A stretch of 20,009 nucleotides of DNA from Limisphaerales bacterium (GTDB taxonomy: Bacteria; Verrucomicrobiota; Verrucomicrobiia; Limisphaerales; PALSA-1396), in the NCBI GenBank assembly GCA_003140275.1, contig PLJQ01000247.1, forward strand, positions 16,468 to 36,476, read 5' to 3'. Positions within the stretch are counted from its first letter, which is position 1. The number at the start of each line of letters is the position of its first letter. Position numbers and translations under genes: made by a program. This document shows positions 14,041 to 20,009 of this stretch, piece by piece. Under the pieces are notes generated by a model, which was given only the letters and a program-made list of their open reading frames with translations, had not been told where the DNA came from and ran no database searches.

Positions 14041-14128
14041 GCACTTATTTGAGGCCAGTTTTCGCGACCGCGAAATGGGGTGTGTCCCTTACGCATCGCG
14101 CCGCAAAAGCGAACCTCATCATTTGGCT

Positions 14129-14189
14129 GGGGTCTTTACCGCCGAGAGGTAGGGTTTTCACCCACTACTCCGAAAAGGCTTCGCAGCCT
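14129..14189. promoter_or_regulatory. Composite regulatory element, copy 1, in the divergent intergenic region
   Basis: The 307-bp region 14041-14347 separates the divergent GT26-STAS and NRPS genes. It holds two related 12-mers, GGGTCTTTACCG (14130-14141) and GGGTTTTCACCC (14152-14163, a 4-bp inverted repeat around TTTC), offset by 22 bp. The string CACTA ends at 14167 and the hairpin AGGCT-TCGC-AGCCT follows (14176-14189). Read on the plus strand this matches the reverse complement of 9011-9076: GGGGTCTTT-n-CC, TTCACCC, ACTA, then GG-n-TTC-nn-AGCC-n-AG at equal distance. It could control either or both divergent units. I see no confident -35/-10 pair. Confidence 0.55.
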
Positions 14190-14198
14190 AGTTTTTCT
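14176..14198 (+). terminator. Short hairpin followed by a T-run: possible attenuator or terminator
   Basis: AGGCT (14176-14180), loop TCGC and AGCCT (14185-14189) are followed by agtttttct on the plus strand, the shape of a weak intrinsic terminator. No plus-strand gene ends here. If it works, it would stop short transcripts begun upstream in the divergent region, acting as an attenuator for the NRPS operon. The stem is only 5 bp, so this is tentative; it also forms the hairpin part of the composite element. Confidence 0.3.
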
Positions 14199-14238
14199 CC
14201 GGTGCGAACACTTGATGAAAACAGACTTGAAGGAACAC

Positions 14239-14361
14239 ATGCGCGAACTGCCGGCGGTTGAACCACCGTTTCGCCGTCCGCGAAAGGAAACCGCAGCAAG
14301 GCGGACGTTTCATACGCGGGCGGTCATTGATACTGAGCACAAATCTCATGACCAGGATTGA
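14239..14361 (+). CDS. Possible small leader ORF overlapping the NRPS start
   Basis: A 40-codon ORF begins at ATG 14239, with a good SD (AAGGA, 4 nt before the ATG), and its TGA (14359-14361) overlaps the start of the adenylation protein (ATG 14348) by 14 bp. The peptide is basic and hydrophilic, begins MRELPAVEPPF, and resembles nothing I know; it is not MbtH-like. An in-frame ATG at 14215 would add eight residues but lacks an SD. The downstream gene has no visible SD of its own, so this ORF may exist to couple translation. It could equally be chance. Confidence 0.28.
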   Translation: MRELPAVEPPFRRPRKETAARRTFHTRAVIDTEHKSHDQD

Positions 14362-16330
14362 AAACGCAACGCTCGTGCCAGAGACTGGCGCCATTGGCGT
14401 GGCGTGCCCGGCAAACAACGAACCCGCGCAGTTGTTCGTTGATCTGAACAACACGCGGGTTGAGTTTCCAAGAGACAAATGCATTCACCAACTCATTGAG
14501 GAACAGGTCCAGCGCACTCCGAACGCGACAGCTGTTATTTTTGAGAATAAACGGCTGACCTACCGCGAACTGAGCGAACGCGCCGATGACCTGGCCGGTG
14601 CGCTTCAAAAACTCGGTATCGGGCCGGAAGTTCCAGTGGGTGTTTGCCTTGAACGCTCGCTGGAAATGATGGTGGGACTGCTGGGTATTCTCAAAGCCGG
14701 CGGCTGTTATGTCCCGCTTGATCCCGCGTATCCGAAAGACCGCCTCAAGTTCGTGCTCGCCGACGCGCAGCCGCCCGTATTGCTGACGCAAACTTCGTTG
14801 CGAAACGATCTGAAATTTGAAATTCCTAATTTGAAATTGCTCTGCGTGGACGAACCGGATCACGCACCACGGATCACGGGGCACAAACCAGGGAACACGG
14901 AACCGAGAACACGGAACACGAACCACGCCTCCGCTTACCTCGCCTACATCATGTACACCTCCGGTTCCACCGGCAAACCCAAGGGCGTCATGATCACGCA
15001 TCGCAACATTGCCAATCTCTTTACCGGCATGGATCGCGTATTGGGCGTGACACCCGGCGTGTGGCTGGCCGTCACGAGCATTTCATTTGACATCTCGGTG
15101 CTGGAGCTTTTCTGGACGCTCGCGCGGGGATTCACGGTGGTGATTCCTGCTAATGGCTTGCGCACAATTTCCGACCAAATCCTTCAGCATGGCGTCACTC
15201 ATTTCCAATGCACGCCTTCGCTGGCCGGAAATCTCGTTCGCACTCCCGGTTCGTCCGAAGCGCTGCGGCAACTCCGCAAATTCCTCGTTGGCGGCGAAGC
15301 ATTGCCGGTGACCTTGGCGACACAATTGCGCCAGCTATTGCATGGTGAACTGCTCAACATGTATGGCCCCACCGAAACCACCATCTGGTCTGCCACGCAT
15401 CTCGTGCGCGAAGTGAACAGCACGGTCCCCATCGGGCGCCCAATTGCAAACACGGAGATTCGCATTTTGGGTGAGCAGCTTCAGCCAATTGCTGCTGGTG
15501 AACCGGGGGAAATTTTCATCGGCGGCGAAGGCGTCGCGCGTGGCTACCTGAACCGCCCTGAACTGACGGCGGCAAAATTTGTTGCGGATCCATTCAGCTC
15601 GGACGCAAAGGCGCGACTCTATCGAACCGGCGACATCGGACTTTGTCGCACTGATGGAACCATCGAATTCCTTGGGCGGGCAGATCATCAGGTGAAGCTG
15701 CACGGCCATCGCATCGAACTGGGCGAAATTGAATCGGTCCTGCGCCAGCACACGGCGGTGCAGGAATGTGTCGTGCATGTCTGGGAGGCCGGGCCGGACG
15801 ACAAACGTCTCGCGGCATATATCGTTCCGGTCAGCGGGTCGTCGCCGTCCGTGATGGAATTGCGGCGCTTTCTGGAAGTGAAACTCCCAGCCCACATGAT
15901 CCCGGCGGCGTTCGTTTGGCTGGACAAATTACCGCTCACGCCGAACGGAAAGGTTGATCGCAACGTGCTGTCCAAGCCGAATGAAGTTCGTCCGAACCTC
16001 GCTGCAGCTTACGTCCCGCCACAGACGCAAATCGAAGAAACTATCGCCAGCATCTGGCGGCAGATTTTACGCATTGAGAAGGTGGGCGTGCATGACAATT
16101 ATTTTGATCTCGGCGGTAATTCGCTCTTGCTCACGGAAACCCACGCGAAGCTCTGCCTCGCGCTGAAAGTTGACTTTCCCATCGTGCGCTCCTTCGAACA
16201 CCCGACCATTGCCGCACTTACGGAATTTCTTGCCTTTGGCAAGAATTCATCATTACCCAACGTCCGCGAACGTGCATCGCGCCAGCGCGAAGCGTTCGCG
16301 CGCCAGCAACTTCAGGCGGTGACCGTATGA
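14348..16330 (+). CDS. NRPS loading protein: adenylation-thiolation (A-T) didomain, glycine-like pocket
   Basis: The product is 660 aa from ATG 14348; an upstream in-frame TTG (14258) is unlikely. It has no condensation domain, only the usual pre-A linker ('LNNTRVEFPRDKCIHQLIEEQ'-type). Core motifs are intact: A3 'MYTSGSTGKPKGV' (202-214), A4 'FDIS', A5 'NMYGPTETT' (337-345), A7 'YRTGD' (425-429), A8 'GRADHQVKLHGHRIELGE' and A10 'PNGKVDR' with Lys535. The T domain carries Ser592 in 'DNYFDLGGNSL'. Aligning with GrsA by eye gives specificity residues D248 I249 L252 Q287 L313 G315 M338 I346 W347 K535. This is one change from the code I remember for glycine (DILQLGLIWK), so glycine is the likely substrate. 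An unusual repeat-derived stretch lies at about 155-195. The end is a basic helix ('RASRQREAFARQQL'), as in docking linkers. It probably primes the PKS encoded next, which overlaps by 4 bp. Confidence 0.94.
   Translation: MTRIENATLVPETGAIGVACPANNEPAQLFVDLNNTRVEFPRDKCIHQLIEEQVQRTPNATAVIFENKRLTYRELSERADDLAGALQKLGIGPEVPVGVCLERSLEMMVGLLGILKAGGCYVPLDPAYPKDRLKFVLADAQPPVLLTQTSLRNDLKFEIPNLKLLCVDEPDHAPRITGHKPGNTEPRTRNTNHASAYLAYIMYTSGSTGKPKGVMITHRNIANLFTGMDRVLGVTPGVWLAVTSISFDISVLELFWTLARGFTVVIPANGLRTISDQILQHGVTHFQCTPSLAGNLVRTPGSSEALRQLRKFLVGGEALPVTLATQLRQLLHGELLNMYGPTETTIWSATHLVREVNSTVPIGRPIANTEIRILGEQLQPIAAGEPGEIFIGGEGVARGYLNRPELTAAKFVADPFSSDAKARLYRTGDIGLCRTDGTIEFLGRADHQVKLHGHRIELGEIESVLRQHTAVQECVVHVWEAGPDDKRLAAYIVPVSGSSPSVMELRRFLEVKLPAHMIPAAFVWLDKLPLTPNGKVDRNVLSKPNEVRPNLAAAYVPPQTQIEETIASIWRQILRIEKVGVHDNYFDLGGNSLLLTETHAKLCLALKVDFPIVRSFEHPTIAALTEFLAFGKNSSLPNVRERASRQREAFARQQLQAVTV
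14815..14917 (+). repeat. In-frame 14-bp-period repeat tract between A2 and A3 of the adenylation domain
   Basis: Three different short words each occur twice at a spacing of exactly 14 bp: ATTTGAAATT (14815 and 14829), CGGATCACG (14856 and 14870) and GAACACGGAAC (14893 and 14907). The tract encodes a hydrophilic Arg/Asn/His/Thr-rich stretch (about residues 157-193) in a position where A domains vary in length. It looks like an expanded or inserted low-complexity element that kept the frame. Confidence 0.6.
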
Positions 16331-19300
16331 GCACAGCTGTCGACAACACAACCGGCATTGCCATCGTTGGCATGGCCGGACGTTTTCCCAAGGCGCGAAA
16401 CCTGGACGAGTTCTGGCGAAACCTGTGTGACGGCGTTGAGGCCATTTCCTTTTTCAGCGACGACGAACTTGCGGATACCGCCGCCGTTCCGCGAGGCAAT
16501 CCCAATTATGTCAGAGCACGCGCCGTGCTTGAAGATGCCGACCTGTTCGACGCCGCGTTTTTCGGAATGAATCCCAAGGAAGCCGAACTGACCGATCCGC
16601 AGCATCGTCTGTTTCTCGAATGTGCGTGGGAGGCGCTGGAAAACGCGAACTGCGATCCACACAAGTTTGGTGGCGCAATCGGCGTGTTCGCCGGCATGAG
16701 TACGAACACCTATCTCTCGCACAACCTCGACGTCGCGCCAGCGTTAACAATCGGCAGCAACGGCGAATTTCCGGCGATGCTCGGCAATGAACGTGATTAT
16801 TTGACGAGCCGCGTTTCTTACAAGTTGAACCTGAGAGGCCCAAGTCTGAACATCCAAACCGCGTGCTCCACTTCGCTCGTCGCGGTCAACGTGGCGTGCC
16901 AGCATTTGCTGACGTATCAATGCGACATGGCAGTGGCAGGAGCGGTATCCGTCTCGTTTCCGCAAAAGCGAGGTTACCTCTATCAGGAAGGTGGTATTAC
17001 GTCGCCGGACGGACATTGCCGGCCGTTCGATGCGAAAAGCGCGGGCACTGTCGCTGGCGAAGGCGTCGGCGTGGTCGCGCTGAAACGGCTTGAGGATGCC
17101 TTGAAGAACGGCGATACGATCTACGCCGTCATCAAAGGATTTGCCACGAACAACGACGGCTCGCTCAAAATCGGTTACACCGCTCCAAGCGTCGAAGGTC
17201 AGGCCGATGTTGTCGCAATGGCCCAGGCGATGGCAGGCATCGAACCCGGAACGATCAGCTACGTGGAAGCACATGGCACCGGCACGCCGCTGGGCGATCC
17301 GATAGAAATCGAGGGACTGACTCGCGCGTTCCGCCTCGGCACCAATGCAAAGAATTTCTGCGCCATCGGTTCGGTCAAAAGCAACATCGGCCATCTCGAC
17401 ACTGCCGCCGGCATCGCGGGTCTCATCAAAACCGCGCTCGCACTGCACCACAAAAAGATTCCGCCGAGCCTTCATTTTTTTTCGCCGAATCCGAAAATCA
17501 ATTTCGCCGACAGCCCGTTCCGCGTAAACCAGTCGCCGACGGAATGGAACAACGGCGGCACACCGCGACGAGCAGGCGTCAGTTCGTTCGGCATCGGCGG
17601 CACGAACGCGCATGTCGTTCTCGAAGAGTCGCCGGTGTCCGAAACCTCGAGCGCTGCCCGGCCCGTGCAATTGTTGCTGCTCTCCGCCCGAACGAAGACC
17701 GCGCTGCAAGCCGCGGCAACAAACCTCGCGAGCCATCTCACGAAAAATCCGCAAGCAAACCTCGCCGACGTGGCCTATACCTTGCAGACCGGGCGGCGCG
17801 CTTTCGAACATCGCGCGATCCTCGCGTGCCGCGACGTGACCGATGCGATGGGAGCTTTGGAATCGTTCGCTGCCAAACGAGTCTTCACCGGCGCGCCACA
17901 AAAAGAGAATGCACCCATCATTTTCATGTTTCCCGGTCAGGGCGTGCAACACGTCAACTTGGGGCGACAACTCTACGAAACCGAGCCTGTCTTTCGGAAC
18001 ACTGTGGATCATTGCTGCGAGCTGCTGGAGCCGCATATAGGCTTGGATTTGAGAACGCTGCTCTTTCCGGCAACGGAACAGCTCGAAGCCGCAGCGCAAC
18101 GGTTGAAAGAAACCGCCATTACTCAACCAGCGATGTTCGTCGTCGAGTATGCGCTGGCGCAATTGTGGATGAGTTGGGGCGTTCAACCGGCAGCAATGAT
18201 TGGTCATAGCCTTGGCGAATACGTGGCGGCGTGTGTGGCCGGAGTTTTTTCGCTCGACGACGCGCTCTCACTCATCGCCGCGCGCGGGCGCATGATGCAA
18301 AGCCTGCCGGCGGGAACGATGCTCGCCTTGCGTCTTCCGGAGGCAGAGGTAAAACCCCTTTTGAACGAAAACATTTCCCTTGCCGCAGTGAACGCTGCGA
18401 CGGCGTGCGTCGTCTCCGGCCCAAGCGACGCTATTGAAACCCTTCAACGCCAACTCGCTAAACGCAACGTAGGTTGCGTCGCGCTTCAGACTTCTCATGC
18501 TTTTCATTCGGCGATGATGGAACCTATTCTCGTGCCGTTCACTGAATTGCTTCAAAGCATCAAACGTCAGCCGCCGCAAATTCCATTCGTCTCGAATGTC
18601 ACCGGCACATGGATCACCGACGCTCAAGCCACTGATCCCGCATATTGGGCAACTCATTTGCGCCAGACAGTTCGATTCGCCGACGGGTTGACCGAGCTAT
18701 TCAAAACCGACCGGGTCTTTCTCGAGGTTGGACCCGGACACACTCTTGGCGGACTCGCGCGGCAACATTCCGCGCGCAAAGTGACGCCGCCGATTATCGC
18801 TTCGTTTGCGGGCGCAAAAGACGAGTCGCCGGAACTCGAGGCAATGCTGAACGCGCTCGGTCAGCTTTGGATCAGCGGAGTATCGCCGGCTTGGGAAAAG
18901 TTTTATTCGGGAGAAAAACGTCGTCGCGTCTGGCTGCCGACGTATCCGTTCGAGCGAAAACGCTATTGGGTTGAACCGGTCCATGCGAAATTGCCGCGAC
19001 CTGCCGAACCCATCACGGGCGCGGTTCCCGTCACACACAACGGCGCAAGGAAGGAAGGTGCGGCCGAATCAGTTCACGGCGCCTCTGCAGTAGAGGATAG
19101 CGGCGCTCCGCTGGCCGAAAGCCAGACTCGTTCGCGGCTCCTAACGCTGGTCAGCAAGTTGTCAGGCCTCGACGAGGGGTCCCTCGACAGCAAAACAACA
19201 TTTACGCAATTGGGTTTCGACTCGCTCTTCCTCACGCAAGCCAGCGTTGCCGTGGAGCGCGACTTCGGAGTGCGCGTCGCGTTCCGTCAATTGCTCGAAG

Positions 19301-20009
19301 AATTTCCAACGCTGGATTCGCTCGCAGAACACATCGATCGCAACCCTTCAGCGCAAACGCCTCCGCCGGTAACGCACAATGGCAATGGCCACGCCGGTTT
19401 GGACACGACCGACCCGGATACCATCGCGCTCACGCCGCTGACGGAATCGCAGCGGGAGATTTGGTTGGCGTCACAGATGGGCGAAGCGGCTTCGTGCGTT
19501 TACAACGAGTGCCGGCTGCTCCATTTGCGCGGGCCGCTGCAAGCCGGCGTGTTGCGCAACGCCCTGCAAAAACTGCTCGCGCGTCACGAAGCGTTACGAA
19601 CCACGTTTGCGCCCGGCGGTGAAGTTCAGCGAATCTATGGCACGGTCAAGGTGGATATTCCGCTCGCCGATTGGTCGAAACTCGAAACCGCAGAAAGCGC
19701 GCTGCGGCTGGAAGCTGCGAAGATCGAAGAGGCGCGGCAGTCGTTCGACCTCATTTGCGGGCCGTTGATTCGAGCCAGGTTGATTCGTCTGGTCAGAGAT
19801 CATCATGTCTTTGTCGTGACCGTCCACCATCTGGTTTGCGATGGTTTTTCGTTTGGAATCCTGCTGCATGACTTGGGCGAACTGTATTCCGCTGAATGTC
19901 GCGGCCACCAAAGCTCGTTGCCAGCGCCGCTGCAATTCAGCAAGTACGTCAAAATCCAGACGAACCGCGAGCAAAGCCCGGCGCACGTTGCGGATGAAAA
20001 GTACTGGGT
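16327..20009 (+). CDS. Hybrid PKS-NRPS megasynthase: KS-AT-ACP-C… (3' end beyond window)
   Basis: The frame is open from ATG 16327 to the right edge (1227 codons), and the start overlaps the A-T stop as ATGA. Ketosynthase (about 10-434): active-site Cys180 in 'TACSTSL', His316 in 'EAHGTGT' and His356 in 'SNIGHL', so the catalytic triad is complete. Acyltransferase (about 530-825): 'FPGQG' at 535, Ser628 in 'GHSLGE' and 'HAFHS' at 724-728, which indicates malonyl-CoA. Carrier domain (about 935-1000): Ser966 in 'LGFDSL'. After a Pro/Asn-rich linker, a condensation domain starts near 1035 ('LTPLTESQREIWLAS') with an intact HHxxxDG motif 'HHLVCDG' (1167-1173). No KR, DH, ER or MT lies between AT and ACP, so the keto group should stay. 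It would extend the aminoacyl unit from the A-T protein by one malonate, then join it to another amino acid. Confidence 0.95.
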   Translation, partial: MSTAVDNTTGIAIVGMAGRFPKARNLDEFWRNLCDGVEAISFFSDDELADTAAVPRGNPNYVRARAVLEDADLFDAAFFGMNPKEAELTDPQHRLFLECAWEALENANCDPHKFGGAIGVFAGMSTNTYLSHNLDVAPALTIGSNGEFPAMLGNERDYLTSRVSYKLNLRGPSLNIQTACSTSLVAVNVACQHLLTYQCDMAVAGAVSVSFPQKRGYLYQEGGITSPDGHCRPFDAKSAGTVAGEGVGVVALKRLEDALKNGDTIYAVIKGFATNNDGSLKIGYTAPSVEGQADVVAMAQAMAGIEPGTISYVEAHGTGTPLGDPIEIEGLTRAFRLGTNAKNFCAIGSVKSNIGHLDTAAGIAGLIKTALALHHKKIPPSLHFFSPNPKINFADSPFRVNQSPTEWNNGGTPRRAGVSSFGIGGTNAHVVLEESPVSETSSAARPVQLLLLSARTKTALQAAATNLASHLTKNPQANLADVAYTLQTGRRAFEHRAILACRDVTDAMGALESFAAKRVFTGAPQKENAPIIFMFPGQGVQHVNLGRQLYETEPVFRNTVDHCCELLEPHIGLDLRTLLFPATEQLEAAAQRLKETAITQPAMFVVEYALAQLWMSWGVQPAAMIGHSLGEYVAACVAGVFSLDDALSLIAARGRMMQSLPAGTMLALRLPEAEVKPLLNENISLAAVNAATACVVSGPSDAIETLQRQLAKRNVGCVALQTSHAFHSAMMEPILVPFTELLQSIKRQPPQIPFVSNVTGTWITDAQATDPAYWATHLRQTVRFADGLTELFKTDRVFLEVGPGHTLGGLARQHSARKVTPPIIASFAGAKDESPELEAMLNALGQLWISGVSPAWEKFYSGEKRRRVWLPTYPFERKRYWVEPVHAKLPRPAEPITGAVPVTHNGARKEGAAESVHGASAVEDSGAPLAESQTRSRLLTLVSKLSGLDEGSLDSKTTFTQLGFDSLFLTQASVAVERDFGVRVAFRQLLEEFPTLDSLAEHIDRNPSAQTPPPVTHNGNGHAGLDTTDPDTIALTPLTESQREIWLASQMGEAASCVYNECRLLHLRGPLQAGVLRNALQKLLARHEALRTTFAPGGEVQRIYGTVKVDIPLADWSKLETAESALRLEAAKIEEARQSFDLICGPLIRARLIRLVRDHHVFVVTVHHLVCDGFSFGILLHDLGELYSAECRGHQSSLPAPLQFSKYVKIQTNREQSPAHVADEKYW

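Noticed and set aside
16744..18207. Minus-strand frame of 487 codons inside the PKS gene
   Set aside because: Antisense to KS and AT coding sequence with intact catalytic motifs; the minus-strand product looks random.
1..20009. CRISPR arrays, tRNA/rRNA genes, insertion sequences, attachment sites
   Set aside because: I looked for spaced direct repeats, tRNA-like cloverleaf ends, transposase motifs and terminal inverted repeats by eye and saw none that hold up.

Overview
The window looks like a chromosomal piece of a soil or freshwater Verrucomicrobiota bacterium, probably of the Pedosphaera type. This is inferred from protein style, not from a marker gene. The clues are a secreted protein ending in the 'YRVLAKTNL…W…FYRIASP' type C-terminal module common in that phylum, a Calx-beta/GH9 enzyme, GC-rich coding DNA with long antisense shadow frames, and the gene mix. 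There are no rRNA, tRNA, CRISPR or transposase genes.

Positions 1-14040 (minus strand, read right to left) form an exopolysaccharide export and regulation locus. In transcription order it encodes: a WecG/TagA/CpsF-type (GT26) glycosyltransferase fused to a STAS domain; a GT4-type glycosyltransferase; a soluble HisKA histidine kinase; a REC-HisKA_3 histidine kinase; a NarL/FixJ response regulator; a short regulatory gap; a three-part fusion of polysaccharide co-polymerase, degenerate tyrosine-kinase-like P-loop domain and outer-membrane export (OPX) domain; a separate OPX lipoprotein; a fibronectin-III protein with a gingipain-like (C25) domain lacking obvious catalytic residues; and a secreted GH9 glycosidase that runs off the left edge. 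Most junctions overlap or lie within 30 bp, so most of this probably acts as one or two operons. The GTs would build a polymer, the PCP/OPX proteins would export it, the secreted proteins could act on or sit in it, and the two-component proteins probably control it.

Positions 14041-14347 form a divergent intergenic region with a regulatory-looking element, a hairpin followed by a T-run, and a possible 40-codon leader ORF. The same composite element occurs once more, in the gap upstream of the PCP fusion. This repeat is the best non-coding signal in the window.

Positions 14348-20009 (plus strand) hold the start of a hybrid NRPS/PKS gene cluster: a stand-alone adenylation-thiolation loading protein (binding-pocket code reads as glycine-like) overlapping by 4 bp a KS-AT(malonyl)-ACP-C… megasynthase that runs off the right edge.

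The most unusual items are the PCP/kinase-like/OPX fusion, the GT26-STAS fusion, the paired cis-element, and a 14-bp-period repeat embedded in frame in the adenylation domain.
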